From the NCBI GenBank assembly GCA_934047225.1, contig OW203987.1, forward strand, positions 6,847,501 to 6,911,500: 64,000 nt of DNA, written 5' to 3'. How positions within the stretch are numbered: position 1 is the stretch's first letter; the number at the start of each line of letters is the position of its first letter. A program made the position numbers and the translations under genes. The notes beneath the pieces are model-generated. The model saw nothing but the letters and a program-made list of their open reading frames with translations, did not search any database and had not been told where the DNA came from. Positions 1 through 11,632 of the stretch are shown one piece after another. Source of the DNA: Ypsolopha sequella. Taxonomy: Eukaryota; Arthropoda; Insecta; Lepidoptera; Ypsolophidae.

Positions 1-92
1 AACATTTTTAACTATTAGCTATCTGGATCGAATCAAATACAATATGACACACAAGGTTCCATCGGTAAGTTTACTTAAACACGAATGACTAA

Positions 93-319
93 CCCCCGGT
101 TTCTGAAAGGCCAATCAATGTTAACAGTAGATTAAAAAATTATTATCTGCGGATTAAGCCAGAAAAAGTGGGAATTTTACATTGAAATCAAAAATTAACT
201 AAGTTAATTATTGATTCATCACTATTCAGACTTCATATTTGCTTTATTTTCACCGTTATTTGCGGTTAAAGTTTTTTTAATCTACTGTTAACTTTGATTG
301 GCCTTTCAGAAACCGGGGG
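93..319. mobile_element. PIF/Harbinger-like MITE
   Basis: A foldback element of 227 bp with long inverted ends (about 45 bp, starting CCCCCGGTTTCTGAAAGG). It is flanked on both sides by TAA (90-92 and 320-322), the 3-bp target duplication typical of PIF/Harbinger elements. There is no coding capacity. The superfamily call rests on the TAA duplication alone. Confidence 0.75.
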
Positions 320-377
320 TAAGTCTAATACGTAAATAGTTGATCCCTGGATTCCCAAGGTATGCAAGTGCCGGTGC

Positions 378-852
378 CAATTCCCATAGCTTAATTTCAA
401 AAAGTTTTTTTTTTCCCGGGAATATAGCCCATTTTAGGACATAGTTTTCATTATTTTGGTATATGAATCAACCATTATTTTTTATGATTTCTGAAACAAT
501 TGTCGGTTATGACACCACTTGAGAATTTTGGACATTATACTGTTTGTGATGTGTGATTGCTTATTAAAAAAAGTAGTCTGTCTCTGTCTATCTACTCATC
601 TGTCATCCGTCTGTCAAATCAGTCAACAGCAATTTTTTGTAAATTTATCTTGATAGCAAAGGAAACATTTCTAAAAAAACATCTCTCAAGTGACATAACA
701 CGAAAGCAAATGAAAGTTGCGGCTTTTTCGTAAAAATATTCATCATCATGAGATTTTTTAGACCAAAAGTTCGAAAGTACGGCATATTAAACCTTAATCT
801 CGAAATGATTTCCGAATTAACGCACCTTAAAATAATTTAATCTATGCGAATT
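378..852 (+). repeat. Dispersed repeat, copy A (second copy at 21,272-21,716)
   Basis: This stretch begins CAATTCCCATAGCTTAATTT and is alignable along its length with 21,272-21,716 in the same orientation. Shared blocks include a CTGTCTCTGTCT run, TCTCAAGTGAC and a TCATCATCATGAG segment. The copies have drifted by substitutions and short gaps. No inverted ends or coding frame were seen, so the element class is unknown. Confidence 0.7.
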
Positions 853-1289
853 GCTGAAAAATGAAAATATAGAATTGAAAACAGTAACGCAAAGTTAAAC
901 CTACATCTATAAGATAAGATCATTTGATGACAATGATACATTGATAAGACAGCATCAACTGCACAAGGAATTGAATTGCGCTTGAATGCCCGATATGACT
1001 GAATGATATAGAGTACGAAAATCCCTTTATCAAAGCTTTGATGCGGTGTGATGATGCGATTTAACAATCATTAAAACTGCTTTGCAAATTTAATCTAGCT
1101 AAAATAGTTTCTCTAGGACTTTGGGGGAGATAAGGAAGATCTTTGATGCTGCCGCAGTTTGATTAGTTATGAATACCTTTATTTACAAACATATTGTAGT
1201 AAATGAATCATTTTACATTACAACGAGAATTCTTATTAAAAAAGACATTACTCTGTCGCGGATTTTTTAAATGATGACATTTGATTTTA

Positions 1290-1451
1290 TGTTTTACTTG
1301 TTACGATTTTTGCCAATAATTTATAAATTGTATGTAATTGTGTGAATTTGTGTGCTGTTAATATTTAAGGTTTTAAAAATAATTGTTACACCTGTATTTC
1401 ACCTGTGTCTCAACAAATAAAACATTTTGATTTGATTTGATTTGATTTGAT
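1290..1451 (+). repeat. Likely LINE 3' end with TTTGA-repeat tail
   Basis: An AT-rich stretch containing AATAAA ends in five or so tandem TTTGA units (about 1,424-1,451). A short simple-sequence tail of this kind is typical of non-LTR retroposon 3' ends. No coding remnant could be recognised upstream. Confidence 0.45.
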
Positions 1452-1710
1452 GTACATTAACAGATACTTCTGATATAGTCGTGAGACTGGAAAAATGTGA
1501 CAAATTCAAAATATGTTCTTATCTTAACACTGTGGCTGTAGTACATAAGTACAACATGTAATTTACTTCGATAGATACTAAAGATAAAAGAACCAGATAA
1601 ATTTCATGACTGCAAACATGTTTTGTGACTTGTTGTGAGGTTGTAAATTTGGCGACATAAGACATTGATACCACGGTTTTGAATATTGGATGCGAGGTTG
1701 AAGAGGGAAT

Positions 1711-1806
1711 CACAATTATTATTATTCCATCCATCAGCGTGGTTCGTCCACTGCTGGACATGGCTTTAGAAGATTTCACCACTCTTGGTGGTCCCCCTGG
1801 AAGAAA
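1711..1806 (-). repeat. RTE-type retroposon 3' tail
   Basis: Read on the minus strand this carries CCAGCAGTGGACGAAC followed by GATGGATGG and AATAATAATAA, the familiar 3' end of lepidopteran RTE-like retroposons and SINEs that share it. The same hallmark appears at 27,550-27,605 on the plus strand. Confidence 0.6.
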
Positions 1807-4500
1807 TCCCCATACCATAGATAATACATATACTTAACGTGACCATTTTTATTTTTGCTCAAAACGGAACATAATTACTGCTACAGAATCAGTGGCACAA
1901 TGAAAAAACATACTTTTTGCACTTGAAAATCAAGACCATTTTTGCAAAAAAATGTTTCTTTTCAGTAGTTACTAAAACTAAATAATAGTTATTTTAAGAA
2001 ACAAGAAATGACAAATATAATAAAAAGAGCGTTTTCACTTCTCATGAAATAAAAACTAATGGTTTAGGCTTGCTACAACTACGTTTTATGCTCTAGCGCA
2101 TAAAAGTGTTTACTTCTTATAAGACTACGGCACAGAATAAAACTACGGTAATAGGGCATATAGCTATATGCATAGCATATACTTCATAGACGAACTTTTT
2201 GAAACACAATAATGTTCGCGCTAAGATTCTGTCATATTAGCGCGAACTGACAGGACAGAAGCTTCAATAATGCTCAAGGATATATACAGTGACTTTAAAA
2301 AGAGAAAATATAAAATATGTAAAAAGACATGCATGTCTGGTTATTTATTTAGACATGGCTGTATTGCATTGTATAGTTTAAGTTCCCTTTGCATTCCCAC
2401 TTGGCGGAAGAATAAAAAAAAAACAGTGGCGGGAAAGAGCTATTGTTTTTTCTCAGTGAGCAGTACATATTTCGTTGTTAAATTTGCATTAAGTATTACT
2501 GAAAGTTAAATATGTCATCCATTGATGATGAAAGAATACTGTTTCATTTCCTCACAATCGAAGTGAAAAGTAGAGTGTTGAACTCTGCTACAAACGAGCC
2601 ATATCACCTCGAACTCGCCAAGGCTCAAGCAGCTAAATCTCGGGTAATGTGGCTCGTTTTATACACTCGTACAACAATCTACTATTTATTCGCTGTAATT
2701 GGTGGACCAAGCGGCAATTGTAAAAAAAAATTTAATACTGATAAGACTCATTTGTTTAACTGTACAAGAAGCACAGGTGGAGCTTTAATTTATCGAAATA
2801 CTTTTGGGCCTATTTTTCTGTTTTGAATTTTTTTCTTGTACTTTTCAAGCAAGAGTACTTTTGATCTCTTGCTGAGTCCCTACCCTAGTATGAATAGCTG
2901 TATCAATCAAAGCCACATTGTATTGTATAAAGTAAAACGAAGTCGTACACATAACCTTTACAAAGATCAACAAAGAACATCCTTGGCTTGGAGATGCGAA
3001 TGGTGGAAAGTGTAGTGAGATATGCGCACGATCACGATCTGCGCGCGCTCGTGACGGATAAATGTCGCACGCGCAGTCTCTCATCACGACGGCACTATAC
3101 ACTATGTATGTGCATTAGGATAATGATAGCGTGCTGATGATGTGATGAGTGACACTGACTAGTCTGGTCTGGCTATTGAAAGATGAAACTGAATTTCGTT
3201 TTACCTTTTTGAATCCACAGCAGACCAGAAAAAATAACACTGCACACCTCCTCATACAAGATTACTTGATATTTAAACAGTGTAGCATTGCAAATTTTGT
3301 AGGGTTGGTTATCACAAAAAGTTACGCGTCGAAGTTTGGCTTGATGGTAAATTGCGTTTTACCCTCTTTTATAGACATGAAGATAATCGCGTGACTGCTG
3401 CGATGCCCGGGAGTTTTTCTCGTTCATTTGTCGGCCGGAGTTATTGATGTCAACTTGTGTTGAGTGTTTCCTGATTTTATGGCGTTCAACGGCGGAGGAA
3501 AATGGCGGATGTGCCAACAGGAGTTGTGTTTTAATTTATGAGGTGGGTTTCGTGTTCAATTTGGTTAATTATTCATTTGTGTGGAATAGTTCTATAATAT
3601 TGTTTTTGTATTTCAGGAAGATTATTTTCGGACGATTTAGAAAAGGAATTTTTTCGTCGGGTTGGTGGGAGTTCTGACTATCGTCAGATCATGGTATGTA
3701 TTGCTTTCTTTGTATTTTGAGTCACCGGAATTTTGTTCTCATTGTTCCGTGTGGTAAAGGTTTTAATATTGTTTTTTCTCTTCTAATTCCAGGGTGTTTT
3801 GTTTTTTCAAGATCTTCGTGTTTCTCAAGATCTTCTTGTTTTCGTGAGTTACCAGCTGGCAGAGTTATGATCGCCGCGTGGTGTACGCAGTAGCAGTTCC
3901 TTTGTCTGCGCGGTCGAGGATCGTTGACCTTGAAGGGGGCAGCGGACGGCGGGTCATTTCCGTGGTGGTTATTGGAAAAATTCAAGTAGTGTTGGAATTT
4001 TTTTACTTTTATCCACACACAATGAAGATACCTAGGACGGTATGTTTTCTGGACACTTAGTTATGTGTCCTATTAGTATTCAAGGGTAAATTCTTCTTCC
4101 TGTTTCACCGAATAACCCAAACTGTAAAATTTAATGTTCCGTATTATTTTTTTTACCTGGTAGAACTGAATGGAGTACCAGACGATTTGGTTTAAAGTGT
4201 ATGTACGACAAATATTTATTGTTTGTAGGATCTACGGCTCCCCTGAGCTAGATTTTATTTAGAATATTATTTCCCTTGTTTGTTTACAAATTTTGTTTCT
4301 TTTTTAAAGTTTTTTTTGGTTAATGTAATTTTCACAAGATTCCATGTAATCTAGTTACCTGTGGATAAGGCGGTAACAATTCCACCTAGTTATCACTTAA
4401 ATGTTTATTTATGTCTTGGCAATACTAATTCCAATGTAATATTACTACCAGATGTTAAGGCGGTACCTAACACAACTATTTAAAGGTACTTAAGGACTTA
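1807..4500. other. No supported gene
   Basis: About 2.7 kb with only short open frames and no recognisable protein family. The part at 3,440-4,060 is richer in GC and has several short frames, including an ATG-initiated frame rich in Gly and Asn codons near 3,480, but none resembles a known protein or has convincing splice structure. Confidence 0.5.
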
Positions 4501-5200
4501 CAGTAGCCGTCAATAGAAATTGTGGACTATGTAAACAAAGCGCCATGTTGTCTTTGTCTATGAATAGGTGAACTATCTAGAGATGGGTAAGTATGTGATT
4601 AAAATATGTTAGGTGCTTAATTAGTTTTCTTTATTTGATTCCTCGCTAAAATATTCTGATGAATCGCTTGTCAAATCGCCCACGTTAATTTACAAATGGT
4701 TCCGTCACAGAGTCGTTGGCCGTATCTATTATCCCATCCAGTTCTTTAATTTTTTCTTCTACTTTTAGGACATGAGCTACACATTTTAGAGCAACGCTGG
4801 AAGATCACACAGCTCTCGATAGAATCACACACACGTTTATGTGAAAGATTACGAAGTAAAGCTGTTAAAAAAAAATACGGAATAAAATAACATTACGAAT
4901 AAAATAGGTTTATATTCAAATAGATTCGTACATCACCAATTTTCAAAGACAATACAGATTCGATGAGAAAAAAATATGACAGCAATCTCGACGCAGTACA
5001 GAATTGACTATTGATTCTATAATTTTCCGTAATTAACTGGTGATTATTGAATATTTCATGATGAAATACAGTGAATGACTGGTAAGACTTGATGCTTCAT
5101 GATTTGGAATAATGTTCAATGAGACTCCGTGACAGAACCTTGAGAAAAATTGAGAAAACGGTTTGTTTACATAGTCCACAATTTCTATTGACGGTGACTT
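4501..5200. mobile_element. Tc1/mariner-like non-autonomous element
   Basis: Inverted ends of about 38 bp (left CAGTAGCCGTCAATAGAAAT; the right end matches apart from a few outer bases) enclose 700 bp. TA dinucleotides at 4,499-4,500 and 5,201-5,202 fit a TA target duplication. No transposase frame is present inside. Confidence 0.7.
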
Positions 5201-5475
5201 TAGTAATGTCTTGGCAGGAAATTTGCCAAATGGAGGTCTTGGCCAAAAACTTGTAACTAAGATAATTTTTTCCGTTAACACCTTTCCTTTTACTTGTGAA
5301 ATTTAGACATTTTGTTTTGATAAAATTAAATAAACTTAATTGTATTGTACCTCGAAGTTTTCTTCAGAACCTTTTACCAACGATTAGGTTACAATTAGGT
5401 CACTGTATAATTTTATTTTGTTCAGTGGCACGACCGGTGGAAAGACCGGGTACCCGCCGGTCGTGCTACCTGACA

Positions 5476-5775
5476 AAAGTAGGTGGTAGATCGGATGCTG
5501 GGCTTATCTGTGGAGGTACCACCATCTTACTCGCAAAGATATTCGGGGGAGAGTGGGGGTCAACCATGCCTGGGATGCTGGGATGGGACCGATTGATGGC
5601 GATATATCCATCCCCAATTGCCGGTCCTTGTTATAAAACAGACTGGTGACGGGCAGCGGCGTCACTGATGTGAATGTTTCGGCACTGCGCTCACCAACCC
5701 GCGTTGCATTTTTTCCAGGAGGACCGCCAAGAGTGGCGATATGCTTGAAAGGCCTTTGAGTTCTGGGACATCTGT
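5476..5775 (+). mobile_element. Retroposon (SINE-like) copy
   Basis: This copy aligns with the retroposon at 27,248-27,605. Shared blocks are GTACCACCATCTTACT, the AACAGACTGGTGACGGGC segment and the GCTCACCAACCCGC segment. It is diverged and lacks the clean GATG tail seen in the other copy. A short GC-rich inverted repeat lies just upstream (5,426-5,471). Confidence 0.6.
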
Positions 5776-5784
5776 AAATAAAGA

Positions 5785-6858
5785 AAAAACTGGCCAAGTG
5801 CGAGTCAGACTCGCGTACCTAGGGTTCCGTATTGTGGATGATAAATTTAATTTTGTAATTTTTTTTCATGAATTTCTCAACCGCTTTATTTTTCCTGTAA
5901 TATTTACGTAAATAAATATTACCATGATTTTTTTCATATTTTTCAGTTTACCAGTTTTGGAGATAAGGGGGACATACATTTTTTTGTGGTTTTTCAAAGA
6001 TTTCTCGAAATAGATGCAATTAAATATAGCCAAACTATATATTTTTACAATCAGCTTTTTAATACCTACAATTACCTAATACCCACACTAATACCTATAC
6101 AAGGTGAATTTGTGAACATCGTCCAAATTCATACTTGAACCTTGGTAATTGATCAGCATCATGAACCAATAACGATTTTCGTAAAATTCATAAAATGAAA
6201 TTTCGACTCCCCATAGTGATTCACTCAGGACTGGGAGTAAATTACTATGGGAAGTCAAAATTTCATTATACGAATTTCACAAAAATTGTTATCGATTCAT
6301 GATACTTATCACTTACTAAGCCTCTAGTATGAATTTGGACAATGATCAAAAAGTCACCTTGTATATATTGTATTTTATAAAATATTTTTTTATTTATTTT
6401 ACTTCTTTTTTATATTTTTGATTTGTGCTCAATTTTTTTTTAATTGCTATAATTTTCCTGTAATTGGCCAGTTATGGTCTAATATCGATATTTTTTTCAT
6501 ATTTTTCGGTGTATTTGTGGTTTTTTAAAGTTTTCTATTTCAAAGTAAATAGAGTAAAAGTATATAGTTTTACAATCATCTTTTCAATAGATATCTACAA
6601 TTGGATATCCATATTGTATTTTTAAGATAATATTTTTTTATTTCTCTCCCTTTTTTTCTGGAAATATTTTGAATAATTTAAAATTTTTCATATTTGTGAT
6701 ATATTGTGGGCAAGTTAATGCAATTTTTATGCCAAATTTCATGTATTTATCTTTAACGGTGCTAAAGTTATGAGACTGTGACGTACGGACGTACGGACGG
6801 ACGGACGGACAACGGAGTTATATATATAGGTTCCTTTTGGTACTACGGAACCCTAAAA
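5785..6858 (+). mobile_element. Dispersed non-autonomous element, copy 1
   Basis: It begins TGGCCAAGTGCGAGTCAGAC and ends in a GGAC-repeat followed by CTACGGAACCCTAAAAA. The second copy is 17,709-18,418. This one is longer because another MITE (6,098-6,363) sits inside it. No coding frame was seen. Related GGTTCCGTACC-type ends recur at 9,530, 13,112, 30,925 and 31,150. I do not assign a superfamily. Confidence 0.7.
6098..6363. mobile_element. MITE nested in the 5.8-6.9 kb element
   Basis: The inverted ends begin TACAAGGTGA and continue imperfectly inward, with the GTCCAAATTCATACT block on the left mirrored by AGTATGAATTTGGAC on the right. The segment is absent from the homologous position of the 17.7 kb copy, which supports it being a later insertion. 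Confidence 0.65.
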
Positions 6859-6989
6859 ACGTCCGTGGGATTTCGAATGAAGCAAATATTATATGATTGG
6901 TGGCAATGGATAGGTAACGAGCTATAGAACCGTATGTAAGTACTACCGGGTGTTTTATCTCGAAGTTTGCCCTAGCCGGTGTATGATAT

Positions 6990-7440
6990 CATCACTATCA
7001 TGTGGATTGTGGGGTAACAAATGAAAGGGCTTTAGGAGTTGATTGTAAAAAAAATATACTACATCATTAACAATATTGGTTATGCTGACGATATGGTGCT
7101 GTGCTGCTGAGCGCCTCTGTGGGCGGGTTGTCGAAGCTGCTTGGCATTTGTGAAAGGTACGCTGATGATCACGGTCTGTGTACAACGTGAAGAAAAGTGA
7201 ATGCATGGTCTTTCAGGCCCGAGGTTTCCCTCGGATAGATTAGATAATACACCAGCCATTAAACATTACGGGTATCCTCTGAATAGAGTTGAAAAGTTTA
7301 AATACCTTAGGCATGTTGTAACCTCGGACCTGAGAGACGATGCAGACATAGAGAGGGAGCGTAAGGCGTTGTCTGTTCGTGCTAATATGATAGCCCGCAA
7401 ATTTGCTCGCAGTTTAAGGCGATTACCGTCGCCAAATTAG
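6990..7440 (+). pseudogene. Non-LTR retrotransposon reverse transcriptase remnant
   Basis: The GYADDMV catalytic-box region of reverse transcriptase is near 7,079. It is followed, after frame changes, by a stretch matching the post-catalytic RT region (frame from 7,201 with VEKFKYLRHVVTSDLRDDAD, then a DIERER-type segment). The frame is broken by stops and shifts, so this is a dead copy. The C-terminal part of what is probably the same element resumes near 7,930. Confidence 0.75.
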
Positions 7441-7929
7441 CAGCTCGATGTTTGTCTGTATGAATATCGACGGAAACGACATTGAAATAACGTTCAAATC
7501 AGTGCACAATGCGTGGTGGCTGTTACGACGCTCGCTGCGTCCTTGAAAGGGCAAGATAGGAGAAAATAATACTTTTCATATGGGCGTCATTGTGCGATTG
7601 AATAAATCTATGTTATATTTATAGCTATCAAGTTTATCTATTTATTAAAGCATAAATGAATTAAATCATCTAAGCCGCTTAGGAGCAGTAGGAAATTCAA
7701 GCCAAAAAACACCATTCAGTTGAAACAATTTTTCATATAGAAGTTTTGGTGGTACGAAAAAGAAAAATGTTGCATATGTTGTCCTAGAGTTGATAAAATC
7801 CATAATACATTTTTTCAATATTTTTGGTTTGGCCATAAAAGAGGAGTAGGCTTTAGAAAGTACCCATTTGGCGGTATTAAGGGCCTTAAGAGGCGTCAAA
7901 GTCACCCTGTTTAGGGCATTTTGTACGTT
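7441..7929. other. Unassigned insert interrupting the LINE
   Basis: AT-rich sequence separating the RT remnant from the C-terminal LINE remnant. The minus-strand frame here (7,666-7,905, 79 codons) has no family I recognise. The arrangement suggests an insertion or rearrangement inside the LINE. Confidence 0.4.
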
Positions 7930-8398
7930 CCTACACGATTAGTCTGTGGGTGAGTTATATGCAAAGACAGTACAATGCGCTACGTATCCAATATAACAAT
8001 GCGCTTTTGGGGCCGCCTCGCTTCTGTAGCGCTTCGGGGATGTTCGCGGAAGCGCGTGGATTGCTTTTATGCAACCATGCGCGGGCGGTGCACATCCCTG
8101 TTGCGCAGGGTGCGGGCCAGCCGCAACTGTATCTTGAACGAATTCGCGGAACGGTTTGACTGTCAGTACCTGAATCCAAAGACAATATAACCACTTCCTG
8201 AATCATTGCAGCATGGTTCATGTACTGACTAACGTCAAAATACTGTTTTAGTATTTTTTGTAGTTTTTAAATTATTGTTGTGTTATTATATGTTTATTTT
8301 TCGATTTATTGTGTTCTTATGTGTATGTGTATTGTGTGTGTTATAATTATGGTCAATAAGTTGGTCGAAATAAATGTCATTCTATTCTATTACATTTC
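7930..8398 (+). pseudogene. LINE C-terminal remnant with TTCTA tail
   Basis: Two overlapping frames, read one after the other, give the conserved C-terminal part of a non-LTR pol protein: first a GPPRFCSASGMFAEAR block, then, after a frameshift, a CTSLLRRVRASRNCIL block ending at 8,190. An AATAAATG followed by TTCTA units (8,370-8,395) looks like the element's 3' tail. It is probably one LINE with 6,990-7,440. Confidence 0.7.
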
Positions 8399-8484
8399 TG
8401 CCCTCCATTTTCTAAAAAAGAAATAAGCATTTTCAAAATATACCACGCTCCTCCAGGTAGTAAACGGCTTAAGAAAAATTTGTA

Positions 8485-8775
8485 AACAAAGCAAACTAGC
8501 TTTCTCACACCAAGCGCCTCATGCAAGATCTTCTGGATGGTTATCCCTGAAATGCCTAATAACGCCTCTATCTTCCGATATGTCACATGACTATCTTCGA
8601 GAATTAGTGTCTCACAGCAACGATGTTATCTTCAGTGAAGGCGGATTTTGGACATCCTTCACGAGATTTGTCACTAACTGGTATGTCTACGCTGGAATTA
8701 TAAATACCAGTGTTCGACAGCCCGCGATGGGGCTTCATCATGGAACAGAGTATGTAAGCTCTTCGAAACATTGAA
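8485..8775 (-). pseudogene. Mariner transposase N-terminal remnant
   Basis: The minus strand encodes broken pieces of a mariner-family transposase DNA-binding region. These are a REGCPKSAFTEDNIVAVRH block, then HVTYRKIEALLGIS and a TIQKILHEALGVRKLVC block, the helix-turn-helix part before the catalytic domain. In-frame stops interrupt it, and no catalytic DDD segment follows. Confidence 0.75.
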
Positions 8776-8835
8776 GCCGTGTTAGGCCTCTTCGGAAGTT
8801 ATTATTGCACGGACCTTTTCCTTCGTTAATAGTAG

Positions 8836-8960
8836 TTTATGCTACAAGGGCGCAAAGGAATAAATTACGAGGACGATTTAAAACACGAGCGTAGCGAGTG
8901 TTTTAAACGTAACCGAGTAATTTATTGCTTTTACGCCCGTGTATCATACTACATTTTTCA
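8836..8960. repeat. Imperfect inverted repeat
   Basis: GGCGCAAAGGAATAAATTAC on the left is mirrored by GTAATTTATTGCTTTTACGC on the right, around a short core with another inverted repeat (AAAACAC / GTGTTTT). It is probably a small degenerate MITE. Confidence 0.4.
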
Positions 8961-9529
8961 ATGCATAATGTGAGGAAATGAAAACAAATATAATCTTGTG
9001 AACTTTAAATTATAATTGGCTCAAAAGGACTGTATCCAGAGCCGTTAAACACTGGGGAAAAAAGTATAACGTCTATGCTACACAGGAAAGGCTGCAGGTT
9101 AGCCAACCATTGTAAATAAATTAAAAAAAATAATAATAATAAAGCCCTAGGGCAAAATAATCGACTTTCTGTTCGGTTTTGATGCATAAAAAGTGGGCCT
9201 TTACGAGCACATGCATTGAAAATTAATTTTCGTACGTGACCTGACAGATTCAAAATAACGCTGTGTACCAAACAATAGCACTAATCGTAATTCTTTCAAT
9301 TGTTTTGATATTCTAAATTCCAACAAATTTGAATATTGAACAGTTCTAAATTCAAAGTTGGTGGCAAAAATGTAAACGACAGAACTTAAAAGGCATGCCT
9401 GGTATCTGTATATAAAACTTCGTGAAAGGAGTTTTGGAAAAGTTTTTTGATATATTTTTTTGCTTTGTTTACGCTACATGTGTATTACTCGTATAATATC
9501 CTACTTTTTCAAAGTTCTTTGGGTTCCAA

Positions 9530-9659
9530 TTTTTAGAGTTCCGTACCCAAAGGGTAACCAACGGGACCCTATTACTACTGTATCTCGTAAACCGTGATAG
9601 TTAGACAGTTGAAATTTTCACAGATGATGAGTTTCTGTTGCCGATATGACAACAAATAC
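9530..9659 (-). repeat. Dispersed repeat, left part, split by the BEL/Pao insertion
   Basis: It starts with a GTTCCGTACCCAAAGGGT-type end. It is cut at AATAC by the LTR element and resumes at 12,831, where the same AATAC restarts. This gives the pre-insertion locus directly. Confidence 0.7.
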
Positions 9660-10124
9660 TGTTCACGCTACAACGTGACGAATCCGCGCGCATGCGCGGA
9701 CAGCTAGTCTCCCCCCGCGCGCCGGCTCGAGGTGCGCGCGCGAGCGCCGCTCGCTCGCTCTGTTCAGCTCGCGCCGCCAACCGAGGCGCACGTCTGCGCG
9801 CGCGCGCAGCCGGCTGTTTCGCCGCAACCGTCGACCGAATAATACGTGTGCACACATTCGCGACGCCACAACCAATCTCGCGTATCTACCGTGTCTTGTG
9901 ATCTTATCAGTGCTGTGTATTACTCCAAGACATTCTGCACATCCCTGTCCAAGATCAGCCCTGTCATCATCAGCCCGACAAGGAGTACACCACGCGGCAC
10001 ATTGTCAGCGCATTCGTCGGCTCGCCTATAAACATTCCAACCAGGTCAGTGCACCCACATTGTTTTCCACAATTCTCCCGTGTCAAATCCCATCCGCCCT
10101 GCATTCCTGTAGCCAGCGGTTACA
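9660..10124 (+). repeat. 5' LTR of BEL/Pao copy 1
   Basis: A 465-bp LTR starting TGTTCACGCTACAACGTG and ending GCCAGCGGTTACA. The first 180 bp are very rich in CpG and include GCGCATGCGC (9,688-9,697), a palindrome resembling the NRF-1/Ewg binding consensus. It differs from the 3' LTR at two positions by eye. Confidence 0.93.
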
Positions 10125-10127
10125 TTT

Positions 10128-10145
10128 TGGTCCTTCGAGCCGGAT
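10128..10145 (+). promoter_or_regulatory. Candidate tRNA primer-binding site
   Basis: TGGTCCTTCGAGCCGGAT lies three bases after the LTR end, the expected place for a primer-binding site, and begins with the required TGG. I did not assign the priming tRNA. Two similar motifs follow (near 10,153 and 10,217), so the site appears partly triplicated. Confidence 0.65.
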
Positions 10146-11384
10146 CGAATTTTGGCCCTTCGAACCGTTAGAACCAGTCCCCCTCTATTTACTACAGTCC
10201 ATTTTCAATCCAAGAAAAATTTTGGTCCGTCGAGCGGAAAATTTTTGGTTTATATCACCCCCCGCCTCCCCCCCGCCGGCCCGTAACTTTGTTTGAACCA
10301 GCCCCCTCGATTTACTACAGTCCATTTTCACCCGGTTACATATTTTGCCCCCTTTCCCGGCAAAAAATATTTTGTGGTCTCGAATACCTATTGCGGGTAG
10401 GTAATTAGAACCGCCGCCTAGAACATTCCATTTATCGGTATAGAACCGCCCCCCCCCCGCCCCTTTACAGAATTATTATTCAGCTCAGATAATATAATTA
10501 TATCCATTCAGCCCAATTGTTTATTACAGTCCACTATATTTCTTTATTAGCCTCGACCCGACCCGACCCAATTTACCTATTTCTACCCAATTTTTGCCCG
10601 CGGAGAGGTGTACATCTGCCCATTGTCAAAGATAGTTTTCGTAGGTATCTTGCGAGATATTTTTTGGTGCGAGTATAAATTTGCTTTATTTCGTGCACTT
10701 ATATACGTCACATATATACGTAAGTTGCGTGTGTTGAGTACATAAGTACACACGTTATTACGGTTACGTATTATTACGTTGATTAAAGCTTGATTAGCAT
10801 CATTGGATTGTCCGCTCATTTAGATCCGATTTCGGCTAGGTAAATACATTCTTTGTTTGTTTACGCTCTCAAAGCAGTAGGTAGGTATTTTATTCTATAA
10901 ATAGAATTTTTGACGACGAACCAACGCGTATTGTCGGCACATGATTTCAAGGCAAATAACATAAAAGTGAAAAGTGCATACATAGCTGTTTGTATTTTTA
11001 CAAGTGTTGTTTAAATTAGTGAACAAGTTCAGCCCTTTCCGATATTTTATGTTACGGTAATCTTGTGTTACAGTAATATATTGCCGGACCGTTTATTTGT
11101 GTTATTGTCTGCTTTTTTTACCCGGGTATATATATATAGCACAAATATAGTAAACAATTTGTTTTTTCATCTCATCTCTGCTCTTGTTGTTTGTGGTACA
11201 CATATAGGGTGTTCCAAGTTGGTGTATCAGCTCATATACAGGTTGTTTTTAAAAAAAAAATTTATTTTTTTCTCTCTGTCGTGTTTATTTTCCGTGTCCC
11301 GTTTGAACATAGCCTTTGTTATTTCGGCCCGCGCAAGTTACAAGCTATCCGCACGTTGGAGTTGGTAGCGCTCAAGTTTTAATA

Positions 11385-11632
11385 ACTCATTTTCACATAT
11401 AGTCACACTCATCACACATTCAATCAGCACATACACACTCAGCTCATTTTCACTCACACATTCAATCAGCACATACACACTCAGCTCATTTTCACTCACA
11501 CATTCACTCATCACATACACATTCAGCTCATTTTCACTCAATGAAACCAGCACTCAGCGCACTCAGCACATTCATCACACACACACTCATCACATACACA
11601 CTCAGTTCATTTTCACTCAATGACTTCAACTC
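11385..11632 (+). repeat. CACTCA-rich tandem repeat within BEL/Pao copy 1
   Basis: Units of about 42 bp built on CAGCTCATTTTCACTCA lie just upstream of the integrase-fragment frame. The antisense frame is open across the array and repeats SENELSVYVLIECV. The number of units differs between element copies (about three here). Confidence 0.8.

Noticed and set aside
3722..4018. 98-codon minus-strand frame with basic and Glu/Lys stretches
   Set aside because: The charged stretch is produced by a short tandem duplication of CAAGATCTTC-type sequence; no family resemblance.
9601..10296. Overlapping open frames rich in Ala/Arg in both strands of the BEL/Pao LTR
   Set aside because: They come from CpG-rich LTR sequence that lacks stops in many frames; the same pattern recurs in every LTR copy and matches no protein.
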